In this document: piece by piece, positions 35,799-46,788 of the stretch
How positions within the stretch are numbered: position 1 is the stretch's first letter
Layout: the number at the start of each line of letters is the position of its first letter
DNA from: Iris pallida
Taxonomy: Eukaryota; Streptophyta; Magnoliopsida; Asparagales; Iridaceae
DNA length: 64,000 nt
Assembly: GCA_029216955.1 (NCBI GenBank)
Contig: JANAVB010003400.1
Location: 17,997,451 to 18,061,450 of the forward strand
Direction of reading: 5' to 3'
Position numbers and translations under genes: made by a program
The notes under the pieces: model-generated
Told to the model about the DNA's origin: nothing
The model's database searches: none
The model's input: the letters and a program-made list of their open reading frames with translations, nothing else

Positions 35799-35999
35799 CC
35801 GCGCGCGTATAGTTCCCGGGGAAAAAAAAAAGAGCAAGAGAGAGAAACATGAGAAAATAGGGTTTAGTTAAGGGGTTATATTTATATCTTTTTGGATGAG
35901 GATACAAATGGAATAAAATAACAAAGCCACCCAAAACCCATCGATTTGGGGTGTTTATAAAGCCATCCAAAAATACATTACACCGGTTTTGGGAGGTTT

Positions 36000-36110
36000 T
36001 TGAGCCGACCAATTCCAGTGGCTCAAAAAAATTAACAAGCAGAGGTTTTCATAAACGATCGGTTTAAAAACACCCCAAAGCCGATGAAAACACCATTACC
36101 AAGCAGACCC
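36000..36110. repeat. Right terminal inverted repeat region of Harbinger
   Basis: The complement begins GGGTCTGCTTGGTAATGG, matching the left terminus for its first 15 bases with one mismatch. TTA follows at 36111. Confidence 0.8.
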
Positions 36111-36113
36111 TTA

Positions 36114-36663
36114 GGAATGTTCAAATTAAAATTGGGTCTCACTGTCAAGCCTTTGAAGTAGTCTAAGCCAGAAACTTCAACCAAATAGACAAGGTTCAAA
36201 TGCATGCACTACAAGGAAGAGGAAGAGACGTCTTATTGAATTGGTTTAGTAGGTTTGCAAGGAAACTACAGCATACAAATTGTACTGCACACAACTTAAG
36301 CCAAATTAGCCTGCCCATTGTACATCATCATCATCCAGCAAGAAATATAAATCATATATTAGTTTTGTGGCTTCAAGGAAAGTTCAGCACAATTGATATA
36401 CTTTGGAATATTATTTCGATTCGGCAGAATTGGATGAACGCTTATAAAACAATCAAAATCTGATAAAATAAACATACTACATTGGAGGCTATTATTAGCT
36501 AACAAATTATTGTGTACCTGAAGTTAGCCGCTGACTGCATTTTAAAGGCTTAACCATGACTGTATTGAAGGCAACCTTTCTTTAATATGCAGCTACGAAA
36601 ACATTTGGTAGAGTGCAATTCCGAAGTTCTCAAATACGTTACTATAGATGAATAGAAAAAAAA
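36114..36663. other. Intergenic sequence, probably the displaced distal CDPK promoter
   Basis: No ORF, repeat or element is recognised in these 550 bp. Before the Harbinger insertion this stretch began about 220 bp upstream of the CDPK start codon, so it is the likeliest place for its original promoter elements. That is inference from position only. Confidence 0.4.
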
Positions 36664-36664
36664 G

Positions 36665-37223
36665 GGAAATTCCTAAAGGCACCTCAAAAATTCCTTAGGC
36701 TAGTCTAATTTTTTTTTTTTACTTATTTACAAATTTGCCACCAGTTGCTTCAGGTTTGTCCAATTTTTTTCTAAACTGTAAAAAAAATTGACAGTTCGTC
36801 CTACTCCCCCCTTCTCTCCTCGAGCTCCTCCTCCTCTCTCGACCTCCTCCTCAACCGCCCCCTCCTCTCTTCTTCCTCCTCCACTCTTCTTCCTCCGCTT
36901 CCTCCTCTCATCTCCTCCGCCGCCTCCTCTCCTCGACTGCCGCATCCTCTTCCTCATCCTCTCCTCGACCTTCGCCTCCTCCTCTGCCTCCTCCTCTCCT
37001 CGACCTCCTCATCCTCCTCCTCCGCCTCCTCCTCCTCTCCTCAGCCTCCTCCTCGCCGGAGTTCGTCTGCGAAGATGTCAGATTAGGTTGGGAGAGGGGA
37101 TGAGGGATGTGGGCAGTCCTAAAAAAAAATTTGAATTGTCGTAAGTAAAAGTTGGATCAGTCTGGACAAGCACCAAGTAATGAACTAACCTAAATAATTT
37201 TTGATGTGACTTTAGAATTTTCC
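36665..37223. mobile_element. Small TIR element, possibly MULE-derived, with CT-rich core
   Basis: The inverted ends match over about 45 bp: left GGAAATTCCTAAAGGCACCT, then CAAAAATTCCTTAGGCTAGT; right complement GGAAAATTCTAAAGTCACAT, then CAAAAATTATTTAGGTTAGT. Flanking 9-mers AAAAAAAAG and AAAATAAAA are only roughly alike and low-complexity. Long inverted repeats and a possible 9-bp duplication suggest a Mutator-like non-autonomous element. The core 36787-37070 is CCTCCT-rich and compositionally unlike its surroundings. Confidence 0.5.
36787..37070. repeat. CCTCCT-rich polypyrimidine stretch
   Basis: About 280 bp is almost entirely C and T on the plus strand (CCTCCTCCTCTCC-type words). The Pro/Ser-rich or Gly/Arg/Glu-rich frames on either strand follow from composition and are not called genes. 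Confidence 0.85.
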
Positions 37224-37506
37224 AAAATAAAACTTCCACAATAATTAGAAGCCAAGAAATGAAGCCACGTATATGCGCGGACGTCATGCATTTCTTAATC
37301 ACTAAATCACTAATGTTGTTTACTCTTGAGCTAAAGTTTGTCCAATGGCATAATGGTCACGTCAAAACACCAGTAAAACAAACGTAGTGAGACAATGATA
37401 CAGAGAGATAAGTTATAACAGCAGGTTGCCAGGTTCAATACCACAATCTTCTGGTGGTCTTCAATAGATGTTAATCATATAATTGCCTTCCTAAAATGCC
37501 TAAAGG

Positions 37507-37605
37507 CTAGAGGCAACAGTAAAGATTGTTGTTGGATCATGGAGGATATAGATTCGAGTTATGGAATTAGCCTTTCCACATGTATGGGGATGAGATTGTG
37601 TACAC
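37507..37605 (+). mobile_element. Au-like SINE fragment
   Basis: The sequence has a tRNA-like A box (GGCAACAGTAAAGATTGTTG), a B box (GATTCGAGTT) 30 bp later, and the characteristic GGAATTAGCCTTTCCACATG tail leading to GTGTACAC. These are hallmarks of the plant Au SINE family. Similarity fades after about 37605, so the 3' part is lost or diverged. Confidence 0.55.
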
Positions 37606-38400
37606 GACACAACACGAAAAAGTCAATCGTTAAAAATCGACGACCCAAGATAACGAGGACCGGAACCTCGATTCTCAAACATAAGAATCAACAAATAAAC
37701 TGTTGTTTGTGGAAGCGCGGTCACGCGATGCCAACCCACCTGAAGATAACAAACCAACGTTTAACATCGTCAAGACAGATCAAACACAGCATATGGTTCG
37801 GTGATTGGGTTACCTAGACAAATTATAATCTTTATAACTTTATGAAAAATACAAGACCAAAGACAATATGTTGAACCATTTGCCCAATGGTTCAACCCCC
37901 TCACCAAACTCAAAAAGAAAGAAAAATATTACAACTGAAATCATTCACCCAACCAGGTAGTGATCTTTTTGAACAAGGTAGATGACTACCTGAACAAATC
38001 TCCTCTTCCAACTGTCTTGAACAATGAGCCCTAAGAATAAAGTACAGACTTTCATTTAGATTTCCTGTGGACTCGTAACCTGAATCTTCAGTCTTGTGCA
38101 TACATTCTCAACACATATAAAGGTTGAGAAATCATATTTTTGTGTCACAGAAAATCCCTAAAATAGTCTAGGACTAATTATGTCCGTCCAAATTAGATCA
38201 CAACGATATTTTTTTGCTAATTTGGGCCCATATTTGTGCTGATTCTCCGACAGACCGACCCAGACCAAAATTTGATCGATTCGGTCCGACTATGACCAAT
38301 ATGTTCTTTTAGAATATGACATATTCAGAACGAATTCGGACGGAACGTGGTCTATTCTTAACAAAACTTCTCCTATGACTCCGATAAACCTGTCAAATGG
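37606..38400. other. Intergenic sequence, nothing recognised
   Basis: I see no gene, LTR edge or inverted terminal repeat here. Open frames are short and lack known motifs. Confidence 0.5.
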
Positions 38401-39979
38401 GTCGGGCTGACCCAACCTGACATGAGCCCAGCTCGAAAAAAATAACCCATGTGTCGGCCCGGCCTAGTATATCGGGACGTGCTGGGTCCAGTATATCGAG
38501 ACAAAGAATGCACTGTGTTCAGTCTTATGCGCCTAATAAACTGATGGCGCATATGCTTGCTGGTAGAACGTGGGCTTAGTCGTACATGCATGTCATGCTC
38601 AGACTGCCATGTGGCTTCAGTTACATGGGATGTGCTGAGTGATATGCGGCATCTCCACGTAACATGCGGCCACATAAAGTAACATGCGGCCACATAATAT
38701 ACATGGCTTTAGTTATATATAGATTTTGTGCATGACTTCATAACGCTTAAGGCTGCACGATATTTATGCTACATAATGCTGATATTATACAGTTGTAAAG
38801 TATAATGATTACACTGACATCAGTATTGATATTTTTACTGTAGCCATCATCTGCACACTGTAGGAGGCATTACAGCTTTCGATGGATTGTCAGAGTGGAT
38901 TATGGAACTTTGACTTTATGCGTCCTAGGTATTTTGCCGCATGAAATCATCGTTCACTACTTTAAAGAATCTCGCATAAGCTCCAAAAGCTGCCTTGTTG
39001 ATAGTTGCCTATTTCTGAAGAATCATTGTCTTCAATACATAGCGCATACTGTCCTTTGTAACCTTTGACGCATAGAAAGAGGCATTTCAACACATAACCA
39101 CCATGCGTATAGCTTGGAATTTATCATGCTTCTACAAGACCCTTTTTAAAATTTTGAAAACTTGAATACGTTTTGAAATACTTTGAAAGAAACATAAAAT
39201 AAGAAAATCTATGTAGAATGTGTTGTCGCATAAGACATAGATGCATAGGTCACTCTGACACTCCATCGAAAGTCGTAATACCTCGTACAATATGCAGATG
39301 ACAATTACAATAAAAATGCCAGCACAGAAGTTAGCATAATCATTATACTTTACAATTGTATAATTATAGAAGCATGGAAAATTACACAGACTCATGCATC
39401 CAAGATCCAAAGCCGCATATCAAGAAACAATGCGAAATTCCAAATCAAAGCAGTTCATGAGGCTAGAAGATAACGGTTCTCTATGCGGCTCCTTCCACCT
39501 TGCGGCTATCAGGCAATGATTCTCTATGTGACTCTTTTTTTTATAGAAACCCAGATGCATGTGTTATGACTGCCAGTCTGACAACACTAAATGCTCTAGG
39601 CACCTTATACTATATGCATAATACAAGGTGTCTGTGATTACATCATTGCCATGATTATATTTTGTCAGTATACAGTTGTGCAGTGCTACGTGTATATGTA
39701 GAAGATTTTCTTCATACGACTGAGTCTTTATGCGGCAGTATTCCAAGAGTCTTCATGCGACTGAGTCCTCATGCGGTAGTGTTCCCATGAACCAGTTAAT
39801 TAATTATGGCATATGCGTTATAATCGCTATAAGAGATTTCCTCAAATTACGACATGTGCCATGTGTCAAGCTGACCGATCCATGTGGTTAACAGCTGTAG
39901 CAGATGGCTATAATAACCCAGATTTCGTAGAAATGCTCTCAAGATCTCATAGCAGTTTTTGCCCAATCAATACTACGTG
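38400..39979 (+). mobile_element. Probable 3' internal region of copia-4, left part
   Basis: This is non-coding sequence rich in ATGCGGC/GCATGCGG words. It is linked to 49451-50047 because the two pieces meet at the copia-3 target duplication and share a 112-bp repeat (39868-39979 and 49451-49560). The right piece leads into a copia-1-like LTR. The left limit is uncertain and no pol domain is visible. Confidence 0.5.
38785..39362. repeat. Imperfect 140-bp inverted repeat
   Basis: The arms 38785-38926 and 39222-39362 are reverse complements at about 70-75% by eye. Shared blocks are TTGTAAAGTATAATGATTA, GTCATCTGCA-like, CTTTCGATGGA and GTCAGAGTG. The spacer is about 295 bp. Transcribed, it could form a long hairpin. 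Confidence 0.7.
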
Positions 39980-40279
39980 TCAAGTGTTGACACAAAATCA
40001 CAGTCAACCAAATATTGATAGAATTGACTATATGATACTTGTGATAATTCAATACGACACATGAAGACTACATTCAGTACAAGCCAGACGACAGCTCGTA
40101 CTTGCAATACAACATATTTTCTGAGTCTGTATTTTACAATTTTATTGAGTCTAGACTTATGTAAACTGAGCTGTACTAAGCATCTGAGACTTAACCTATA
40201 CCTATACCCCAAATCAAAAGCTCCACAAAAATCCAAATTAGCCCACTTACCACTTGGACCCATTCTGTGCTCTGGAGAT

Positions 40280-40428
40280 AGAGTTCGGGCCGAACTCTGC
40301 CTCCATACAGAGTTCGGGCCGAACTCTGCCTCCTAAAAATCAGTACCCTAATTTTTAGGGTTGGCTGGTTGCAAGTTGTCCAACGGCCAAATTTTTGAAT
40401 ATTCCAACCAGAATTCTGGCCGAATTCT
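40280..40428 (+). promoter_or_regulatory. Three near-palindromes upstream of the copia-3 TATA box
   Basis: AGAGTTCGGGCCGAACTCT occurs at 40280-40298 and 40309-40327 (perfect 9-bp arms around one base). AGAATTCTGGCCGAATTCT lies at 40410-40428. The 3' LTR keeps the same three sites from 48814. Position and symmetry suggest a protein-binding site; the binding factor is unknown. Confidence 0.65.
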
Positions 40429-40443
40429 GCCTATCTGGTATCC

Positions 40444-40451
40444 TATAAATA
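40444..40451 (+). promoter_or_regulatory. TATA box of the copia-3 LTR promoter
   Basis: TATAAATA in the context CCTATAAATAGG, 460 bp into the LTR. It is conserved at 48978 in the other LTR and as TATATATAGG at 51581 in copia-5. Confidence 0.8.
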
Positions 40452-40918
40452 GGCCATGAATTCTCTCATTTTTAATCATCAAATCTTCTCTTCTCATCTC
40501 TCTAAAGTCCTATACAAGCCATACCCTTCTTCATCTACTAGCCACAAGCTTCCTAAGCCTCAAGTGCTCAGTACTTTTCAGTTAGGAGTTTGTGCAAGAG
40601 TTCAAGAAATTGCTTGGAAAATTCCAAGCATCGCCACTGCGATCTTTATAAGAAGTTGACGTGCTCTTCTGAAGAAAAGGCACGGGGTGTAACTACTATT
40701 TCACAAATAGTGGATTTAATCCTGAGCTAGAGTTCTCAGGCCTGGACTAGTCCTCCACGAGGGAAACTAAGTTAAAAATCGGCTGTGTTTGCGTATGCTT
40801 TCTTGCTCCTTATTTATTTTCGCATTTACTCTGATTGTGAAAGATTTTAATTTTTAATTGGCTATTATTGTTATAAACTCTATTCACCTCCCTCTAGAGT
40901 TGCCATATGTTCTTCAAT

Positions 40919-40930
40919 TGGTATCAGAGC
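40919..40930 (+). promoter_or_regulatory. Copia-3 primer-binding site (initiator Met-tRNA)
   Basis: TGGTATCAGAGC lies two bases after the 5' LTR, the usual spacing. Confidence 0.95.
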
Positions 40931-40970
40931 TCTGTTCTCTCAACAAGGACTAACATCCTAGAGCTGATCT

Positions 40971-43007
40971 ATGGCAACCACACAATCCATGATTTCCAAT
41001 CACGGTGAAGGGCAGTCCACTCATAGGCCTCCCCTGTTTGATGGAACTAACTACACCTATTAGAAAACAAGGATGAGCTTTTATCTCAAGTCGCTAGACT
41101 TCGACCTTTGGACCATCGTCACCGATGGTTACAAAAAGCCCGCCAGGATAGTTGTCAATGGTGATCTCGTTGAGAAACCACATGACAAATATTCTAACGA
41201 GGAGAAAAAATAGGCAAGTCTAGACGCGAGAGCTATTAATGCTTTATTTTGTGCTATAGACAGGAATGAGTTCAACAGGGTCTTAACATGCACCACCGCT
41301 CATGAAGTATGGAGACTTCTAGAGGTGACGCAGGAAGGAACCACCCAAGTCAAGGAGTCAAAAATAAGTCGTCTCACTCAAGAATATGAGGCTTTCAAGA
41401 TGAAGCCAAATGAGACGATCACACAAATGATTACAAGATTTCTCGACATCATCAACCCATTGTCTTCTCTCGGCAAACAATATACAAATTACGAGAAGAT
41501 CCGCAAGATACTTAGGGGGCTACCAAAGATTTGGAACCCTAAGGTGACAGCCATCATAGAAGGAAATGATCTCATAACTATGTCCATGGAGACTTTAATG
41601 GGAAAGCTGATGACTCATGAGCTTGACCTCAAAGACTTCGAAGAGCCTGCTCCTAAGGCTAAGGAGATCGTCCTCAAAGCTCACCGACGAAGGGCTGACC
41701 CCGAAGAGACGGATGACGACAACTCGGAAGGTAATGATCAAGCTCTCCTTGTCCGCAACTTCAAGAAATTTCTTCGCTTCAATCGAAGAAAGAAGGAACC
41801 ACAAGAAGATGACGAAGAAGAGCCAACATGCTACGGTTGTAAGAAGACTGGACACGTCCGAAAAGACTGTCCATTCTTAAAGAAGAGCAACCGTTATGAG
41901 AAACCATACAAGAAGGCTTCCTCAAAGAAATATGCCAACACAAGCATTTGGCATGAAAGCGAAGCTAGTGACTCCGAGGAAGAAAATGACTCTCCTCAAG
42001 ATACTGCAAACGTGTGCCTAATAGAAACGTCCGACAAGGTATCAAACGAAACTCTTGATGATTTCACTTTTGATGAACTTGGCGATGCTTTCACCGATTT
42101 ACTTGATGACCACAAGAAAGTCATTGGTAAATATAAACATGCCAACGAAAAGATCAAAAGTCATGAAGTCAAAATTCAAAGACTCTCTTTATTGTTTGAT
42201 AACATTAGAGACACCTCACCCACGGAAGTCACAAATGAGATATCTAAGCTTAAATTAAGCCTTCATGATGCCGAAGCACGTATTGAACAACAAACACAAG
42301 AAATCACCGTACTCAATACGGAGCTTGCTGAAGAAAAGAGTAGACACAAGATTTCTATTACTAAGATATATGGTTTGAATGCTAAGATTGATGAACTGCA
42401 GGCTGTCTCTAAGAAATTAAAGACTAGATTGGGAAAACAGGTTGCTCAACCTCAAACCCAATCACATAAGACACACACAAAGCATGACACTACTCATACT
42501 AGTCAACCACGCCATCCACCTGCAGCACGTAATCATGCTTATATGTACACTCACTTTCATGAAGCACACAAACCACATGCACGTAGAAATAATTCTCATA
42601 TGACACATAATCACCATGCTACACATAGATACAATCATCACTATGTTGCACATAAACAAAATCACCATCATACTGCTAATAGATATAAACATCATCCTGC
42701 AGCCACATATAGTCATCATCATGCTCCACACCACTCTTACCATGCTCCACATAAACATCATCATCATGTTACTCCATATCACTCTACATATAGACATTAT
42801 CAACATGCTCCTAACATAAATAGGAATGCTATTTGTACTTATTGTGGATTACATGGACACATTTTACCACAATGTAGAGTTAGAAGATTAGTAGATAGAA
42901 ACATATATGCATGGTTTCCGAAAACTAACTTTTCAGGACCCTCAAGAACTTGGGTACCAAAGGTCACATCTACTCTTGATGTAGGTGGACCTTCCCTCTT
43001 CAACTAA
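40971..43007 (+). pseudogene. Copia-3 gag, two early stops
   Basis: The frame runs from ATG 40971 (MATTQSMISNHGEGQS) to TAA at 43005-43007, 678 codons. TAG stops lie at 41061-41063 (codon 31, where copia-5 has Trp) and 41211-41213 (codon 81); both are explainable by G-to-A or C-to-T change. After the Gag core comes a CX2CX4HX4C knuckle (CYGCKKTGHVRKDC, 41829-41870), then a Glu/Lys-rich coiled-coil stretch (about 42060-42440), a strikingly His-rich segment (42460-42820), and a second knuckle (CTYCGLHGHILPQC, 42834-42875). Long Gags with coiled coils are known for Sireviruses. Gag packages element RNA in cytoplasmic particles. Confidence 0.9.
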
Positions 43008-46000
43008 GAGTAAATGGATTCTCGATAGTGGATGCTCGCGGCATATGACGGGAGACGCAAATCTTTTTGTATCACTATCGATGAAGAGAGAAGGATATGT
43101 ATCCTTCAGTAACAACCTAAAAGGGTATATTATAGGTAATAGTATTATTGGTCATCCTCCCTCTCCCGTAATAAAGGATGTCTGCCTAGTGACCAAGTTA
43201 AAGCATAACCTGCTCAGCATTAGTCATCTTGCTGACCATGGATATGACATTAACTTTGGACAAGATAAATACTTTATTTATGATAGGTCAACGGGAGACA
43301 TCGCTTTTGAAGGGATAAGAGAGGATAATATTTATATTTTCTATCTATCAAGAGATACTAACAGTGCAGGTAGATGCCTATATGCTCACAAGGATGAAAG
43401 ATTACTGTGGCACCAGCGTCTTGGTCATGCCAATATGGATACTATATCCAGGCTATCGACTAAGAAGCTAGTTAGAGGCTTGCCCGACATCACATTCAAA
43501 AAGGACACTGTATGTGCCGAATGTGAATTGAATAAGGCAACCAAGTCCTCATTTCATTCCATAAACTCTGTAAGTACTACTAGACCCTTGCAATTATTTC
43601 ATATAGATTTATTTGGCCCTAGTAGAGTAGCCAGTCTTGGTGGAAAACTCTATGCTTTTGTTATTGTTGATGACTTTTCTAGATTTACTTGGATTTTCTT
43701 TCTTACAAATAAAAGTGATGCTATTTCAGTTTTCAAGATTTTTGTTAAGAAAGTTCAAAACGAAAAAGGCTACATGATTACTCGAATCCGAAGTGATCAT
43801 GGAGGCGAATTCGAAAATACTGATTTTGAAAAGTTTTGTGATTCCAATGGTTTTGATAATGAGTTTTCTTGTCCAAGAACTCCTCAACAAAATGGTGTTG
43901 TGGAGCGGAAGAATAGAACTCTTGGCGATATGGCTAGAGTCATGTTGAATAAATTTTCACTTCCGAAATATTTTTGGGCTGAAGCTATCAGCACAGCGTG
44001 CCATATTTTGAATATGGTACTTATTCGTCCTATTACGAAGAAAATACCCTATGAGCTTTGGTTTGAAAGAACTCCAAATGTTTCTTATTTCAGAGTTTTT
44101 GGTTGTAGATGTTTTATCCTTAACACCAAAGATAACTTAGGCAAATTTGATGCCAAAGCTGACGATGGTATTTTCCTTGGCTATGCTGCCAAGAGCAAGG
44201 GATATAGAGTGTTTAACAAACACTCATTAATTGTGGAAGAGTCTACCAATGTGACTTTTGATGAAGATAACAGTGCAGCAGCTACTCTTGATGATGATGT
44301 TGAGCCATCAACTTCAACTCCAATGAATACCACTACCGAAAACAATTCTCTGGAGGGCTTGCCAAAGAAATTCTCTTTCAAGCCGTCACATCCAGAAAAT
44401 TTGGTAATAGGTGAGGTTTCACGCGGAGTAACTACTAGATCATCATTAAGAGACTCCATTGCTAGTACTGCCTTCATTTCACAAATTGAGCCGAAAAACA
44501 TCTTAGAAGCTTTTAATGATGAATTTTGGATTTCTGCCATGCAAGAGGAACTCAACCAATTTGAGAGGAGCCAAGTATGGGAACTCGTTCCTAGACCGAC
44601 AAATCACTCGATTATTAGTACTAAATGGGTTTTTAGAAACAAAGTAAATGAAGATGGTTCAGCTACACGCAACAAAGCTCGTCTAGTAGCTCAAGGATAC
44701 AACCAAGAGGAAGGTATCGACTACGATGAGACGTATGCTCCTGTTGCGAGATTGGAATCCATTCGGATGCTTTGCGCATTTGCTAATTTTCAAAATTTCA
44801 AATTATTTTAAATGGATGTTAAAAGTGCTTTCTTGAATGGATTTATTAAGGAGGAAGTTTATGTAAAACAATCTCCTGGTTTTGAAAATCACAAATTTCC
44901 CGACCATGTTTTCAAGCTGAAGAAAGCGCTATATGGCCTCAAACAAGCCCCTAGAGCTTGGTATGAACGGCTAAGCAGTTTTTTGCTTGAAAAAGATTTT
45001 TCAAAAGGGAAAATTGACACCACACTTTTCATAAAATCTTTCAAAGACACTATTCTCTTAGTGCAAATATACGTTGATGATATTATACTTGGTTCTACTG
45101 ATGAAACTCTCTGTCAAGATTTTGCCATGTGTATGCAGACCGAGTTTGAGATGAGCATGATGGGGGAGCTCAACTACTTTCTTGGACTGCAAGTCAAACA
45201 AACATCAAATTGAACTTTCATCTGTCAGTCAAAATATACAAAGGACATGCTGAAGAAATTCGACCTTGACAACGTCAAACCAATCAGCACTCCAATGGCT
45301 ACTACAACTAAACTAGAACCAGATGAAAGCGGGAAACCAGTGGATCAACGTAAGTATCGAGGTATGATAGGCAGTCTACTTTATTTAACTGCTAGTCGCC
45401 CTGATATTATGTTTAGCGTTTACCTGTGTGCTAGATATCAAGCTAATCCTAAGGAATCACACATGACTGCTGTTAAGCGTATCTTTCGATACCTTAAGGG
45501 TACGGTTACAGTAGGCCTATGGTAACCCAAATCAACATCATTTGACCTCATTGGTTACTCTGATGCTGATTTTGCCGGATGCAAGGTCGACCGTAAAAGT
45601 ACAAGTGGCACGTGTCATTTATTAGGAAAGACTCTAGTCTCTTGGTTTAGCAAGAAGCAGAATTCTGTCGCACTATCTACAACAGATGCTGAATACATCG
45701 CAGCCGGACGTTGTTGTGCACAAATTCTGTAGATGAAGCAAACCCTTGAAGACTACAACTTATCTTTTATGCGCATTCCAATCTTTTGTGACAACACTAA
45801 TGCTATAAATCTCACTAAGAACCCCATATGTCACTCACGCACGAAACACATTGAAATACGTCACCACTTTTTGTGTGATCATCAGCAAAATGGTACTATT
45901 AACTTAGAATTTATTGACACCGATCATCAGCTAGCAGATTTCTTTACAAAACTACTATCCGAAGAGCGGTTCAATTTTCTCTGTCGTGAACTTGGAATTT

Positions 46001-46023
46001 TGGATGAAGCTGTTATTTATTAA
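42985..46023 (+). pseudogene. Copia-3 pol, single frame with four stops
   Basis: The frame has no ATG of its own near its start and lies +1 to gag, overlapping its end, so it was probably reached by frameshifting. Domains: protease (ILDSGCSRHMTGD); integrase zinc region (HQRLGHANMD, then CAECELNK); integrase core (FHIDLFGP, VIVDDFSRFTW, NGVVERKNRTL); reverse transcriptase ([12 protein letters not shown], with active-site YVDD at 45070-45081); and RNase H (GYSDADFAGCKVDRKSTSG; CDNTNAINLTKNP). Stops lie at 44809-44811, 45211-45213, 45523-45525 and 45730-45732. No frameshift is needed across the 3 kb. Apart from the stops it is well preserved. Confidence 0.9.
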
Positions 46024-46788
46024 AATAACCTGCGTAAATATCGAGTATGTCTTGATTCTTTATGATGAAATTGCTATGGGTACAAGCCGAAAGGGTCCTT
46101 CTGACAACAAGGCGTAAAAGCCTAAGCGACACGGTGCACTAGTCCTCAGGACTACCGCTAGCTGGGATCCGGCCCCTGCAGCTAACCCATGGCAGCTTCA
46201 AAATATTAAATTATGGCATAATTTCGTGTTTATTACATGGTTCATTTTTATTTATCACATGCTAAAATTCAGATTTTCCAACTTCACTTTGCTTCAGCGT
46301 TAACTTTTTGCCATTCACCACTTAGTTTTTTTTAATTTTTTGTACATATATCATATTCTTTTGGTCTCTCTCACTTAGTCAATTTGTTTTCAGCCTGATT
46401 TCTGTTCTGGTTCCAGGAACCGGAAATTGGGCCGAACTCTGCCTTATCCAGAGTTTGGGCCGAATTCGGCTTGGCTATTCCAGAACCGGGAGCAGCCTCA
46501 GCCGCTGATCAAAATTTGATCCAATGGTCCACATCAGTTCCGACCATTCGAACCCTTACACAAATATTTGGGTTCCCCTCTTTTCTCTCCTCCATTGCCA
46601 CCTTCTAAACTTCTCCAAACTAATTTTCTCCAAACCCTAACCCTAGTTCTTCCTTCCTAGAGCATATCTCTTCTTAAAACTCAAGGAGACGATTTCTCTC
46701 ACCATTCTCCTTCATCTTTCATCATCACATTGAGGTATATTTCAACACTTTTCTTCATCTCAATTTCCTCAATTGTCTTTATTATTTC
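46024..46788 (+). other. Copia-3 spacer between pol and extra ORF
   Basis: This 765-bp stretch is non-coding. It contains two more copies of the LTR palindrome theme (GGGCCGAACTCTGCC near 46431, then GAGTTTGGGCCGAATTC near 46455). The sequence near 46570-46740 is T/C-rich with CCAAACCCTAACCCTAG, like a plant 5' leader ahead of the next ORF. Confidence 0.6.

Larger units (their letters stand above)
32313..36110 (-). mobile_element. PIF/Harbinger DNA transposon
   Basis: The 3798-bp element has terminal inverted repeats GGGTCTGCTTGG at both ends (32313 and the complement of 36110) and extended similarity inside. It is flanked by 3-bp target duplications TTA (32310-32312 and 36111-36113), the signature of PIF/Harbinger. 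It encodes a DDE transposase (33438-34929) and part of the second, Myb-like protein (32730-33320), both on the minus strand. It is inserted upstream of the CDPK in the same orientation. With a complete-looking transposase it could be recent; autonomy depends on whether a full Myb-like partner exists elsewhere. Confidence 0.95.
39985..40916 (+). repeat. Copia-3 5' LTR (932 bp)
   Basis: TGTTGACAC to GTTCTTCA. It includes three 19-bp near-palindromes upstream of a TATA box at 40444-40451. Confidence 0.95.

Noticed and set aside
36727..37144. Arg/Gly-rich and Ser/Pro-rich proteins
   Set aside because: The CCTCCT-rich polypyrimidine tract makes open frames in several directions; no domain or splice signal supports a gene.
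37336..37440. tRNA gene near the GGTTCAATACC-like sequence at 37432
   Set aside because: No cloverleaf could be built around it; at most it is SINE-like or chance B-box similarity.
42462..42806. Met/Ile-rich frame on the minus strand
   Set aside because: Shadow of the His-rich segment of the copia-3 gag frame.
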